Of a DNA stretch of 64,000 nt, positions 18,050 to 28,104 are shown piece after piece (positions within the stretch are counted from its first letter, which is position 1; every line of letters starts with the position of its first letter). Position numbers and translations under genes: made by a program. The notes under the pieces were generated by a model, which worked only from the letters and a program-made list of their open reading frames with translations, was not told the origin of the DNA and made no database searches. The stretch is from assembly GCA_965248775.1 (NCBI GenBank), contig OZ252150.1, forward strand, positions 6,014,001-6,078,000, in the 5' to 3' direction. This DNA is from JBHHUI01 sp965248775. Lineage in GTDB: Bacteria; Chloroflexota; Anaerolineae; Anaerolineales; JBHHUI01.

Positions 18050-19281
18050 TCGAATTTTTTGAAGGCCAGGACGGTGTTGTGCCCCCCGAATCCAAAGGCG
18101 TTGCTGATGGCGACTTCAATCGGAATTTCACGCGCTTCGTTAGGAATATAGTCCAGATCGCAATCCGGATCTGGCGTCTCGTAATTGATGGTTGGTGGAA
18201 CAATCCCGGTGCGGATGGCCTCCACGCAGAACACGGCCTCAAGGGCACCGGTCGCACCCATCATGTGACCGGTCATCGATTTGGTTGATGAGATGGGAAT
18301 ATCGTACGCACGTTCACTGAAGGTTGTTTTTATGGCCTTTGTTTCCGACGCATCATTAAGCATCGTTGCGGTGCCGTGGGCGTTAATATAGTCCACATCT
18401 TCAATGTTTAATCCAGCGACATCGAGAGCCTGGCGCATAGCGGCTGTGCCGCCGACCCCTTGCTTGTGGGGTGCAGTGATGTGATACGCGTCGGCTGTGG
18501 CGGCATAGCCCACCATTTCTCCGAGAATATCTGCACCCCGGGCCTGCGCATGTTCCATGTCTTCCAGCATGAGGACAGCCGCCCCTTCGCCCATCACAAG
18601 GCCATCTCGGTTTTTATCGAAGGGTTGCGGCGTAGTCGAGTAATCGTCATTGCGGCGGCTCATCGCGCTCAACCGGTCAAACGCAGCGACCCCCAAGCCG
18701 CAAATGGTTGCATCGCTACCACCGGCGAACGCTGCATCAATATCACCACCGCGAATGAGACGCCACGCTAACCCGAGCCCGTCTGCGCCCGAAGCGCAGG
18801 CAGAGGCCACGGAGAGCGCGGGACCTTTTGCCCCGGTATCAATGCCGATCAGCCCGCTTGCTCCATTTGGCATGATCATAGGGAGTACGAATGGGCTGAC
18901 CCGCCGGGGGCCTGAGCTATTCATTGTAGTGACTGCGTTTTCAATCGAACCGAGGCCGCCGATAGCAGAGCTAACAATCACGCCCACCCGCGACGCGTTT
19001 TCTTCAGTGATCTCCAATTCAGATTGCGCCAGCGCTTCCTGGGCAGCAGCCGTTGCCATATGCTCAAAACGATCCCTGCGCCGGACTTCAGCGGGACGCA
19101 TATATTTGCTCGGATCAAATTCTTTTAGCTCACAGGCGATGTGCACCAGCCAGTCACTCGAGTCGAACAATGTGATCGGTCCGACTCCGCTGACACCATT
19201 GACGCAGTTTTCCCACGAATCCTTCGTATTGTGTCCCAGCGGATTGACCGTTCCCAGTCCCGTGACGACGACACGTCTCAT
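18046..19281 (-). CDS. fabF: Beta-ketoacyl-ACP synthase II
   Basis: Condensing enzyme of fatty-acid elongation. Catalytic Cys in SVASACASGADG, His in NAHGTATMLND, and Lys/His in SSTKSMTGHMMGATGALEAV; C-terminal NAFGFGGHNTVLAFK. Length 411 is normal. acpP, which often precedes fabF-rnc, is absent: the next gene upstream, also on the minus strand, is an alpha/beta hydrolase. Confidence 0.97.
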   Translation of the reverse strand: MRRVVVTGLGTVNPLGHNTKDSWENCVNGVSGVGPITLFDSSDWLVHIACELKEFDPSKYMRPAEVRRRDRFEHMATAAAQEALAQSELEITEENASRVGVIVSSAIGGLGSIENAVTTMNSSGPRRVSPFVLPMIMPNGASGLIGIDTGAKGPALSVASACASGADGLGLAWRLIRGGDIDAAFAGGSDATICGLGVAAFDRLSAMSRRNDDYSTTPQPFDKNRDGLVMGEGAAVLMLEDMEHAQARGADILGEMVGYAATADAYHITAPHKQGVGGTAAMRQALDVAGLNIEDVDYINAHGTATMLNDASETKAIKTTFSERAYDIPISSTKSMTGHMMGATGALEAVFCVEAIRTGIVPPTINYETPDPDCDLDYIPNEAREIPIEVAISNAFGFGGHNTVLAFKKFE

Positions 19282-19412
19282 TCAAATTCTCCTATAACGA
19301 TTCAAATTGGTTACTTCTAGGAATACAACACCGAATCAGGCAACATGATGCGGCTGCTGGAAGACAATGATTACTTTCTAAGGAGGCTATGTTATCAAGT
19401 CGCGGGGAATTG

Positions 19413-20816
19413 TCAATTGGGGCTGTTGGAACTCTCCGGAAGGGATTGCCCATCGACACCTACCGCGCGTTTTTCGACGCGTCGCATTTGCCACAGAATG
19501 AACCGAACACGCAAAGCCATGGTCGTTGCGATATTCCAGAGAAGGTGTGACCCCAATTCCGTGTCCGCCTCGGTGAGAGCTAGAAGCCGGTCGCGTGAGA
19601 GGGAGAGAACCGTTGCTCCCTCCGGGCCGGCGCGAAGATCGGCAGAGCGGATGCCTCCGTCGAGCATCGCCAATTCGCCCGTGAGCTGGCCGGGGTGGTA
19701 GGTTGCAACGCGCCGTAAATTCGTGGCTTCTTCTACCGGCTTTTCCGGTTCCGACCAAACTTCGATCGTCCCGGACTGCACGATGAACAACTCATTGCCG
19801 CTTTCGCGAATGTTGACAAGATACTCACCGGTTTTGAGCACTCGATGGCCGAATTGCGCTGCCAGGCGAGAACGCTCTGGTTCGTTCAGATTGTTGCCAA
19901 CATCGGAATGCGCCAGGAAGCGAGCAGCTTCGTCAATTCGCCCTAGGTCATCGTCCCTCGATTCCAATAGACTCGCACCAACAATCGGCAGTCCGAGGAA
20001 GGAAGAGATCTGTCGCCAGGTGGTCTCCGGCGTTTCGAAGTGTGGCCAATGACCCGCCTTCGGGATGATGCGCAGATCTGCGCTCGGCCACTCGTCGGCC
20101 ACAACGCTGGCATCGCGCAATGGCACGGTGTTATCTTCCGCCCCCCATATAACCAAACCAGGGGTCTCTATCCCTTCCAGCCGGCCACGGAGATCGTGTT
20201 CACGCATAGCCAGGAAGCACTCCGCTCGTGTGCGCCCCTGCCCGGGACGGCGGGCATCTGCCAGCAGGCGCTTGTAGTCTTGCTCGGTTATGTCCGTGCG
20301 TTCGGCAAATGATGCCGGGCGCATCAACCTGTCGGTGACTCCGACGAAGATACTCTCGACCACAGAAACAATCAGACTACCAAGGCCAAAGCGTTCGAGG
20401 ATTGTGATAGGCGAGATGAAAGCATTGATGAAGCCAGAGAGTCGTCCGCTGATCGTCGGGCAAATGAGCACAAGACGTTCCACCAATACCGGATAGCGGA
20501 GTGCGAGTGCAATGCCGATCATGCCACCCATGGAATGGCCGATCAAAACCACAGGTCCTTCAGTGACCTGGTCAATCAGTTCCGCCAGCAAATCCGCATA
20601 GGCCGTAATCGTAGCGCGTTCTTTGAGGGGCGGAGATTGCCCATAACCGGGCAGGTCTATGGCGATTGCGTGGAAACGTTGGCTGATGATCGGCATCAAC
20701 GGTGACATCGCATACCAGGAACTCGACCAGCCGTGCAGCAAAATCGCCACCTGCCGGTTTGGTGGGCCGTCTTCCACGGTGTGGAGCGTTTGTCCATTGA
20801 CTGAATATACGGGCAT
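19413..20816 (-). CDS. Alpha/beta hydrolase fused to a cyclic-nucleotide-binding domain
   Basis: 467 residues. Residues 1 to about 275 form an alpha/beta hydrolase: oxyanion region LLHGWSSSWYAM, nucleophile elbow GHSMGG, Asp in VIWGAEDNTVPL and His in PKAGHWPHFETPE. After a linker, residues about 310-440 form a cNMP-binding domain: GEYLVNIRESGNELFIVQSG and the phosphate-binding cassette TGELAMLDGGIRSADLRAG with the key Glu and Arg. No membrane helices. A ligand-gated esterase or epoxide-hydrolase-like enzyme is a reasonable reading; the substrate is unknown. Confidence 0.85.
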   Translation of the reverse strand: MPVYSVNGQTLHTVEDGPPNRQVAILLHGWSSSWYAMSPLMPIISQRFHAIAIDLPGYGQSPPLKERATITAYADLLAELIDQVTEGPVVLIGHSMGGMIGIALALRYPVLVERLVLICPTISGRLSGFINAFISPITILERFGLGSLIVSVVESIFVGVTDRLMRPASFAERTDITEQDYKRLLADARRPGQGRTRAECFLAMREHDLRGRLEGIETPGLVIWGAEDNTVPLRDASVVADEWPSADLRIIPKAGHWPHFETPETTWRQISSFLGLPIVGASLLESRDDDLGRIDEAARFLAHSDVGNNLNEPERSRLAAQFGHRVLKTGEYLVNIRESGNELFIVQSGTIEVWSEPEKPVEEATNLRRVATYHPGQLTGELAMLDGGIRSADLRAGPEGATVLSLSRDRLLALTEADTELGSHLLWNIATTMALRVRFILWQMRRVEKRAVGVDGQSLPESSNSPN

Positions 20817-20988
20817 GATGAGTGTATTCTATGCGCCTCTCAGTTATCGGGCAAGACTCCCGAAGGCGTGGGGCGTGCGCCAATCGCTTGGAGGTTTGGT
20901 CGACGGGCATTCGTGTCGATGCGCTGTGAGATGATATGATTCACATTCTCACTTCGCGGCATATCATATTACTCCAGGTCATTCATAA

Positions 20989-23259
20989 ATGTTGAAAAGA
21001 TGGTTTTTGGGTTTACTCTTGTTCGCTGTTGCCTGCAATGGTGCGACACTGGAACCGGCTACCAATGAGCCACCGGCGGCCACGTCCACCTTGCCTGCAC
21101 CCGCAATTGAAATTACGGAAATGCCGAGTCCGCGCGAGGTAGCCAGCGCATATTTGGACGCGTGGGTCCGCGATGACTACGAAGCCATGTATAACTTACT
21201 TGCGCAGCCGAGCCAGTCAATCATCGGTGTCGAAGAGTTCACAGCGCGCTACTTAGACGCGCTGTCTGCGGCGGCTGTCGGGGCGGGTGACATTGAATAC
21301 GAAATCCTCTCCGACGCGGAGACAGAAAGCGCTGGTACAGTTGCGTTCAACATGGTCTGGCATAGCGTGCTGGTTGGCGACATTGAGCGGGATATGACGA
21401 TGAGTTTCCTGCAAGAAGCGGGACGCTGGAGTGTAACCTGGGATGATGCGCTTGTGCTCCCCGAGCTTGCCGGGGGTAATGTCCTTCGCATTCAAACGTT
21501 CGTTCCCAATCGGGGTCAGATTTTCGACCGTAATGGGAATAACCTCGTCCAATTTGCAGATGCCTATGCATTAGGAATTGTACCTGCCCGCATCAATCCT
21601 GCCTCTGAGAACATCATGCTCCGGAATCTGGAAACGCTCACCGGACGTTCATTTGAATACATCCGGAATCTCTATCGAAACTATGGGTTGGAAGAAGACT
21701 TGTATGTTCCATTTACAGATTTACCAGCTGCCATACTCGATCCGGTGCTGGGTTCGGTTTCATACGAAGCGATATTTATCCAATCCTTCAGCGGGCGCTA
21801 TTATCGAGATGCGGGCACAGCGTCACAAACCATTGGTTTTGTCAGTGCCATCCAGCCACAGGAAGTCGCTGCTTATCAACGCCAGGGTTATTTTTGGACA
21901 GAGCGTGTACCCCGTGATGGCATAGAGTTAAAGTTCGAAAATTATCTAAGCGGGAAGCGGGGTGGTGCTCTATATGTGGATATGCCGGATGGCACGGAAG
22001 TAAAGTTGTTGACCGAGGCCGAGTCAGGGCCGGCCTCCGATGTGTACACCACGCTCGACATAGAGACACAGCGCGCTGCGCAGGATGCTATCTTTGGCTT
22101 CAAGGGCGCGGTGGTTGTTTTGGAGCGCGATTCCGGCCGTATCCTCGCAATTGCCTCGGCTCCAAATTTCAACCCGAATCTGTTTGAACCCACCAATCCA
22201 AATGCGGCCTGGATATCTCCTTTGTCAGAGCCGTTACTCCCATTGCTGAATCGTGCCACGCAGGGCCAGTATCCACTTGGCTCGGTCTTCAAGCTCATCA
22301 CAGTCGCCGCTGCGCTTGAAAGCGGTCTGTACACACCTGAGTCGACTTACAATTGTCAACACACCTTCACCGAGCTAGTGGTTCCAATTTTATACGATTG
22401 GACATACGCGGATGAACTACCCCCAAGTGGATGGCTTACGCTTCCGGAAGGGGTGATGCGATCCTGTAATCCGTGGTTCTATCACATCGGATTGGACCTG
22501 TTCAACCAGGGTTTGACAACAGCAATCCATGATATGGCGGTCAGTTATGGTCTCGGGCAGCCGACGAATCCCGATCAACTGTACGAGCAAGATGGAGTTG
22601 TTCCTGAACCAGGCAGCCCGCTCGATGCAACAAACCTTGCCATTGGGCAGGGAAATCTGCTCGTATCCCCGTTGCAAGTGGCGACATTTGTGGCGGCGAT
22701 TGGAAACGGCGGCACACTCTATCAGCCGCAGATCATCGAGCAGATTGTGAATGCGGACGGCGAGGTTTTGGAAGCGTTCGCGCCGGTGGCGACCGGCACA
22801 CTTCCCGTCAGCCCCGAGAACCTCGATGTAATCCGGAAAGCAATGGTGGAGGTTATCCGTAATGAGCGTGGCACAGCCTATCTTGTTCTTGGTGCCTATC
22901 CAGTCAACATCGCCGGTAAAACTGGAACAGCGGAAACCGGCCAGATTAATCCGCACTCCTGGTTTGTTGCGTATAGTGATGCGGGACGGACGGATAAGCC
23001 GGATATTGCAATTGTTGCGATTGCCGAGAATGTCGGCGAAGGCGCAGATTTTGCTGCACCCATCGTGCGGCGAGTATTGGACATGTATTTCCTCGGTGAG
23101 CCGCGCAATCTAAACAAATGGGAAATTCGCTACGGCGTGCCACGTTCGCTCATCGAAACCGCAGAAACGCTCGCGGCAACAGCCACCGCCGAGTTTGAGG
23201 CAACCCAATCTGCATTGGCAACGGAGAATTCCCCAGAGGAGGCGGAAGATGGGGGCTGA
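20989..23259 (+). CDS. MecA-like class B penicillin-binding protein (lipoprotein transpeptidase)
   Basis: Peptidoglycan transpeptidase anchored outside the membrane. The N-terminus is a lipoprotein signal (LGLLLFAVAC). Residues about 45-165 resemble the NTF2-like MecA N-terminal domain (SPREVASAYLDAWVRDDYEA). The PBP dimerisation region starts at PNRGQIFDRNGNNL. The transpeptidase motifs are SVFK (about residue 432), SCN (about 491) and KTGTAETG (about 643). The C-terminal tail is Ala/Thr/Glu-rich. Length 756. It is divergently transcribed from the hydrolase. Confidence 0.92.
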   Translation: MLKRWFLGLLLFAVACNGATLEPATNEPPAATSTLPAPAIEITEMPSPREVASAYLDAWVRDDYEAMYNLLAQPSQSIIGVEEFTARYLDALSAAAVGAGDIEYEILSDAETESAGTVAFNMVWHSVLVGDIERDMTMSFLQEAGRWSVTWDDALVLPELAGGNVLRIQTFVPNRGQIFDRNGNNLVQFADAYALGIVPARINPASENIMLRNLETLTGRSFEYIRNLYRNYGLEEDLYVPFTDLPAAILDPVLGSVSYEAIFIQSFSGRYYRDAGTASQTIGFVSAIQPQEVAAYQRQGYFWTERVPRDGIELKFENYLSGKRGGALYVDMPDGTEVKLLTEAESGPASDVYTTLDIETQRAAQDAIFGFKGAVVVLERDSGRILAIASAPNFNPNLFEPTNPNAAWISPLSEPLLPLLNRATQGQYPLGSVFKLITVAAALESGLYTPESTYNCQHTFTELVVPILYDWTYADELPPSGWLTLPEGVMRSCNPWFYHIGLDLFNQGLTTAIHDMAVSYGLGQPTNPDQLYEQDGVVPEPGSPLDATNLAIGQGNLLVSPLQVATFVAAIGNGGTLYQPQIIEQIVNADGEVLEAFAPVATGTLPVSPENLDVIRKAMVEVIRNERGTAYLVLGAYPVNIAGKTGTAETGQINPHSWFVAYSDAGRTDKPDIAIVAIAENVGEGADFAAPIVRRVLDMYFLGEPRNLNKWEIRYGVPRSLIETAETLAATATAEFEATQSALATENSPEEAEDGG

Positions 23260-23264
23260 GATTT

Positions 23265-23289
23265 AAGTCAAGAATATGTTTCTTAACTT
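23265..23289. terminator. Weak AT-rich hairpin between convergent genes
   Basis: AAGT-AAGAA can pair with TTCTT-ACTT around a short loop with one bulge. It lies in the gap between the PBP stop and the stop of the opposing HET-C-like gene. Short and AT-rich, so tentative. Confidence 0.3.
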
Positions 23290-23945
23290 CACTTCAATCC
23301 ATTCTCATAACCCAGCCACTGTTCAACCTTGCCCTTGCCAGCCGCTGCCTGAATAGCTGCACAGGCACGTTCGAATTCATAGGCGGTGTGCTTGCGGGCT
23401 GCAACTAGTGAATACGGGAAGAAGGGACCGCGTCCGGGATGATCCAGATGCATGGCCTCATGTGAGCCATTGGGAATCCACAGCCGGCGCATAAGTCCGC
23501 GGGTGCTTTTGAAATGAAATGGCAGATCCCTCCAGAGCTCGAAATATCCACTCCTTAATTGCGAGTGCCCCAAAATATCCGCTTCCTTGGAGACAATATC
23601 TTCTGTGCTATTCTTCGCCCGGCCGCCATTCTTCTCCAGCCAGAGTTCCACATAGTTAGAATGCGAATAGAAGTCCTGGACGGCGTGACAAAGCTGTCCG
23701 AAAGCGACGCGCATTTCGAGCGTCTCTCTTCCAGCGCGAGCGAGCATTCGTAGCCGTTTCTGTTCTGATTCGATGAAGGCCCAACCCTGTGTGAAAAGGT
23801 CGTTGTCGAAATGTCTCGCAAATCGCAATTGATTGAGACCTTCGTCAGTAGCGAGATTGGCCCGAATAATGTCTTCAAGCGCAGCGGATGTAAAGTATGC
23901 GCCTACTGATTCTGTTGTCACCTGAATGTGGAGCTCGGCGTTCAT
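23289..23945 (-). CDS. HET-C/zinc-phospholipase-C-like protein
   Basis: A 218-residue soluble protein. The central motif FGQLCHAVQDFYSHSNYVELW matches the His/Asp/His cluster of HET-C and the bacterial zinc-dependent phospholipase C superfamily (HAxQDFYSHSN), expected to bind metal. Upstream His-Phe-Asp (RHFDND) and downstream His in HEAMHLDHPGRG may complete the site. No signal peptide. Enzymatic activity is unproven for most such bacterial proteins. Convergent with the PBP gene. Confidence 0.72.
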   Translation of the reverse strand: MNAELHIQVTTESVGAYFTSAALEDIIRANLATDEGLNQLRFARHFDNDLFTQGWAFIESEQKRLRMLARAGRETLEMRVAFGQLCHAVQDFYSHSNYVELWLEKNGGRAKNSTEDIVSKEADILGHSQLRSGYFELWRDLPFHFKSTRGLMRRLWIPNGSHEAMHLDHPGRGPFFPYSLVAARKHTAYEFERACAAIQAAAGKGKVEQWLGYENGLK

Positions 23946-23948
23946 TGT

Positions 23949-23976
23949 TTGTCTGTCTCTGAGTGACCGGTATAAT
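23949..23976 (+). promoter_or_regulatory. Promoter giving a probably leaderless mRNA
   Basis: TTGTCT (23949-23954), a 16-nt spacer and TATAAT (23971-23976). The ATG of the next gene starts 8 nt after the -10 box, so transcription should begin at or within a base of the start codon, and no Shine-Dalgarno is possible. Confidence 0.6.
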
Positions 23977-23983
23977 TTCGGCT

Positions 23984-24601
23984 ATGGCTACAGAACTTAT
24001 CACCTGTGCCTGGTGTGGCACACGGTATCACGAATTCCAGCCAAACTGTAAGAACTGTGGCGCGCCATTGCCAATGCCACCAGGCTCAGATGCATGCCCA
24101 GCGCCACCACCTGCTCCGCGCAAGGTGCCGCGCGGGTTTCTGCGGCGGAAATTGTTCTCAGCAAATCCGTTGGGGATCGTTGGATTCGTTTTCACACTCG
24201 TTGGACTTCCGTTTGTCATTGTGTTTCCGATCATTGGGATTGTCGAGCGGGAATGGCTCTTTTTGATTATCGGCGGCTCTTTGGGCTTGGTGTTCTCAGG
24301 TTTGGGGATCATCTTTGTGATCGTAGCTTTCCGCAACGGGCAACGAAAGATACAAGCTTATCGGTTGGGTGATGCGACTACCGGTGTTCTGGTAGATGTA
24401 TATCGAGATCAAAGCGTGACGGTGAATGGCCGCAATCCCTGGACTTTGGAGTATGAATTTAATGTAGTCGGGGCAGTGTATTCTGGCAAGGCCACTTCGT
24501 GGTCACGAGCCGCACGCGAACGAGAGCCAGGCCAGCCGCTACACGTACTGTATCTGCGCGATAACCCCGACGATAATACGTTATATCCTGCCGTTCAGTG
24601 A
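23984..24601 (+). CDS. Zinc-ribbon membrane protein with DUF3592-like domain
   Basis: N-terminal zinc ribbon with two CxxC knuckles (CAWCGTRYHEFQPNCKNCG), a Pro-rich linker, two hydrophobic helices (GIVGFVFTLVGLPFVIVFPI and FLIIGGSLGLVFSGLGIIFV), and a C-terminal beta-rich domain (TGVLVDVYRDQSVTVNGRNP to HVLYLRDNP) of the DUF3592 kind. I choose ATG 23984 over an upstream GTG-like start because the promoter lies immediately before it. Function unknown. Confidence 0.78.
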   Translation: MATELITCAWCGTRYHEFQPNCKNCGAPLPMPPGSDACPAPPPAPRKVPRGFLRRKLFSANPLGIVGFVFTLVGLPFVIVFPIIGIVEREWLFLIIGGSLGLVFSGLGIIFVIVAFRNGQRKIQAYRLGDATTGVLVDVYRDQSVTVNGRNPWTLEYEFNVVGAVYSGKATSWSRAAREREPGQPLHVLYLRDNPDDNTLYPAVQ

Positions 24602-24710
24602 TGCAAAAGTGGGGAGTATGGCATTGTCTCGGTTCGTTTCATATTGGCCCCACTGATTGATAGGGAGTGTTATATCCGCTCGGGACAATCCCATCAGATT
24701 ATCCGATTCA

Positions 24711-26304
24711 CTAGCAGTTTGTCGGAGAGACAAGTACTTTTACAACATGAATAGCCCTACAGGGCAAAATGAGCAGTTGATTGCGACAAAACAAGCGTAA
24801 AACAGTGTGCATTTCATGGAGGGCAAACCACCTTCTCTCAGCGAGTAGTAGGCGCGCCAAAGCAGCCCCGGCTAAAGCACACCCTTTGCTTGGTAGAGGG
24901 TGTGCATGCGTTTGAGGTTGAACGCTAGGCAGACCAGACACCATTCCCCGGCTGCTGCCAGCAGGCCGCGCAGAGAAAACTGGCGGAAGCCCAGGACTTC
25001 CTTGATGATACCAATGACGGGTTCCACTGTGCATTTGCGTAAACGGTAGCTGGCTTTGCCGATTTCGGTTTGTAGTTTGTAAGCCATCTTGACTTTCGGA
25101 CTGGCATCTTCCGGTGGCGGAGCAGGCATTTGTTCAAAGAAGGTACGCCAGCTTTTGTGGTGAGGTTCGCGACCGGTAGCAATGTAAGGATCAATGCCAA
25201 GCTTCTCAAGTGCTGCGATGTTCGCTTTGCTGAAATATCCATAATCCAAAGCGGCAGCCTTTGGTTTGCCTACTTTTGGAGAGATGGCATCCAGGGTTGG
25301 CTCAGCTTCTTTTTTGTCATTCGGATGGTTCGAAAGTGAAGGCGCCACAATCAAGAGGCTCTCCTGCTCCACAGCAACTTGAACGTTGTAATGCTGGTCG
25401 AAGCCATTATTGGTGCTGTTTTTCATGATGCGAGAGTCCGGATCAGTGAAGTTGTACTGATCTTTGTCCCGTGGTCCCGGCTGCGGTGGTTTCGGTTTGC
25501 GACCTCGGGGTTTATGCCCAGTTTTGCGAGACTTTTCTTCCCGCTCACGCTGTTTGGCTTCGTATTCAGCCCTCTCGGCTGCATATCGTTCCTGCGCACG
25601 GGCTTCTAAGACGGCTTTGGCTTCTGCCAGATTTGCCAAACGTTTCTTGCGAATGGCAATTTCGTCTTCAATGACGAGCCCTTCCGGCAACTGGAGATCA
25701 CCCTGATCAGCTTGCTCACCGAGTTCGAAGAGTTTGTTCACTTCCTGGCGCAGTTGGGTCTCTAGTTTTATCAGACGCTTGTAACTGACCGCTTTGCTCT
25801 TGGATGCATCAGCATGCACCTTGCTACCATCCAGACTGATATTACCCAACTTCAGCACCTCAGCAACTTGGGCCAGGAGCAAGATCTGCACAAATAACTC
25901 TTGGATCTCAGCCAGAAAGGTTTTGCGAAAGTTGGCAATTGTGTCGTGGTCAGGATGCAGCCCACTGGCAATATAGCGGAATGGGATACTCTCATAGGTG
26001 GCTTTCTCAATCTTACGAGAACTGAACACCCCGTTGGCATAACCATAGAAGAGCAATCCCAACAGGATCTCTGGCGCAATAGGTTGACCACCCGTCGGTG
26101 CATATTGTGCATAGATCATACCCAAATCCAACTGGGCGATAACATCCACCACAAATCGTGCCAAATGATTGGATGGCAGGGCTTCTTCCAGACTGATTGT
26201 CTGTTTGAGCATCACTTCGTAATTGGGTTTCTTGAATTTTCTAGCCATGCCCGTAGATTATCACCGATTTCGCTATCTCAGGTTGCTCTCCGACAAACTG
26301 CTAG
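24711..26304 (-). mobile_element. IS1182-family insertion sequence, copy A (1594 bp)
   Basis: Perfect terminal inverted repeats CTAGCAGTTTGTCGGAGAG at both ends. The outermost CTAG may be a duplicated palindromic target rather than part of the element. A second, nearly identical copy of the same length lies at 53802-55395. Confidence 0.95.
24872..26248 (-). CDS. IS1182-family transposase (copy A)
   Basis: DDE transposase of 458 residues: N-terminal DUF772-type domain (NHLARFVVDVIAQLDLGMIY), GNISLDGSKVHADASKSK around the first Asp, an Arg/Lys/Glu-rich coiled coil in the middle, AALDYGYFSKANIAALE, and the Glu region RKCTVEPVIGIIKEVLGFRQ. It differs from copy B at very few residues (for example Ala versus Glu in RYxAERAEYE). 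Confidence 0.95.
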   Translation of the reverse strand: MARKFKKPNYEVMLKQTISLEEALPSNHLARFVVDVIAQLDLGMIYAQYAPTGGQPIAPEILLGLLFYGYANGVFSSRKIEKATYESIPFRYIASGLHPDHDTIANFRKTFLAEIQELFVQILLLAQVAEVLKLGNISLDGSKVHADASKSKAVSYKRLIKLETQLRQEVNKLFELGEQADQGDLQLPEGLVIEDEIAIRKKRLANLAEAKAVLEARAQERYAAERAEYEAKQREREEKSRKTGHKPRGRKPKPPQPGPRDKDQYNFTDPDSRIMKNSTNNGFDQHYNVQVAVEQESLLIVAPSLSNHPNDKKEAEPTLDAISPKVGKPKAAALDYGYFSKANIAALEKLGIDPYIATGREPHHKSWRTFFEQMPAPPPEDASPKVKMAYKLQTEIGKASYRLRKCTVEPVIGIIKEVLGFRQFSLRGLLAAAGEWCLVCLAFNLKRMHTLYQAKGVL

Positions 26305-26727
26305 GGTTCGATGTTCGAGAATTTGCTGAAACCTTGCGAGGCTGTATTCGGTTTTTTCAATAACAAGTACTCAAGTTATACTCTCGCAACCAGTGCTCGC
26401 ATAAAACAGGCTATCAATGACTGCAGACACGCGCAGCATCCAGGAGCCGATTGAATACCTGATACTGTCGGTATGAAGTGACATGCAGTCTCTCTGGTTT
26501 AAATCATTCTTAACAGGATCGGACTTAGGCGGTTGGCATGACGGGCTGTGAACTCCCCGGTCCTTCGTACAATTTTTATACATCAATTGCACTGGAATGC
26601 CGCATTCAAATTATATAAATAGGAATTACGAGGCTCACCCAGTCCCCCTGGTCACGAAGTCTTGCCGACTTGGCTCGGCGTCATCTGCGCAATTACTAAG
26701 GATATTCGCTGATCCCGACGTAAGAAA
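26305..26727. other. Intergenic stretch without recognisable gene
   Basis: Between IS1182 copy A and the xanthine-dehydrogenase-type gene. Short frames on both strands do not look like protein and I see no strong hairpin. It should contain the promoter of the downstream gene. Confidence 0.5.
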
Positions 26728-28104
26728 ATGCCAATGAGAGATACTATTCATTTTTTGTTTCAAGGCGAGACTGTGGAGCTTCGCAACCCGCAGCCCACCA
26801 AGACTCTGCTCAACTGGCTCCGCAGGGATATGGGGCTAATAGGGACGAAGGAGGGCTGTTCCGAAGGTGGTTGCGGCGCCTGCACCGTCGTGGTGGGAGA
26901 ACTGAGCGGCGACACCATCCGCTACGGAGCTATTAACGCTTGCATGATTTTTTTGCCAACGCTGAACGGCAAGCAGCTCATTAGTGTGGAGGACTTGAAG
27001 GATGACCAGGGGGAACTGCATCCGGTTCAGCAATCAATGGTTGACTGTCATGGGTCTCAGTGTGGCTTTTGCACGCCTGGTTTCGTGATGGCTTTATTTG
27101 CGATGTACCATTCTCAGGACAGTTTCGATTTGTCGGGCATCAATGATGCGTTTGCGGGAAATCTGTGCCGTTGTACCGGTTATGGACCCATTATTGCGGC
27201 TGCAAAATCAGTCCTTAAAGACAAACAGCCAGACCAATTTGACCGTCGGAAAGAGGAAACCTTGGCTGCCCTGCGATCTATCAGACCGTTGAAATCGGTG
27301 AAGATTGAGCATGATGATTCCCGCTATTTTGCACCCGTTTCGCCCGATGAACTGACCGGTCTGTTAGAGCAGCATCCGGACGCAGTACTGTTTAGCGGTG
27401 CCACAGACGTCGGCCTATGGGTGACCAAGCAGCATCGAATAATGAGCACTTTGATCTACCTCGGACATGTTCGTGGCCTTGATGAAATACGAGTCGACTC
27501 CACCGGCATTGAAATCGGCGCCACAGTCAACTACAGCAATGCCTTCGAAAACCTTGTAACCCACTTCCCAACGCTGGATGAAGTTTTACGGCGTTTTGGT
27601 TCCGTCCAAGTTCGAAATGTAGGCACGATCGGGGGGAATATCGGTAACGGTTCGCCCATCGGTGATACCTTGCCAGTCCTCATTTCTTTGGGGGCGGGAC
27701 TGCGTCTGCGCAGTGCGCGTGGCGTGCGGAAAATACCGATTGAAGACTATTTCATCGACTACGGGAAGCAGGATCTTCGAGCCGGAGAATTTATCGAATC
27801 GATCCGCGTGCCCCTATTAAAGAAAGACGCACTATTCAGTGTCTATAAGGTGTCTAAACGATTCGACGAGGACATATCGGCAGTAGTGGGCTCTTTTATG
27901 ATTACTCGGGAAAACGGATTGGTGCAGACGGCCAACATCGCCTTTGGCGGCATGGCTGCCACACCCAAACGAGCAGCAGCATGTGAACAAGTGTTAAATG
28001 GTGCGAGCTGGAATGAAGAGACTGTAAATCAGGCCGCTGCTGCGCTGACAAAGGATTTTTCTCCCATCAGCGATGTACGGGCCAGTGCAGGATACCGTTC
28101 CAGT
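26728..28104 (+). pseudogene. Xanthine dehydrogenase-type small subunit (2Fe-2S plus FAD), 3' truncated
   Basis: XdhA-like protein. The N-terminal 2Fe-2S domain has CSEGGCGACTVVV, a second cluster domain has CGFCTPGFVMAL and NLCRCTGYGPII, and the FAD domain shows VLFSGATDVGLWVTKQ and GTIGGNIGNGSPIGDTLP. After DVRASAGYR (about nt 28104) the frame reads into antisense of an acyl-CoA dehydrogenase gene, so only the last 20 or so residues are replaced. The Mo-binding large subunit that should follow is missing. Electron transfer to FAD could still be encoded, but the enzyme is incomplete. Confidence 0.85.

Noticed and set aside
18650..19297. 215-aa plus-strand frame over fabF
   Set aside because: Antisense of an unmistakable condensing enzyme.
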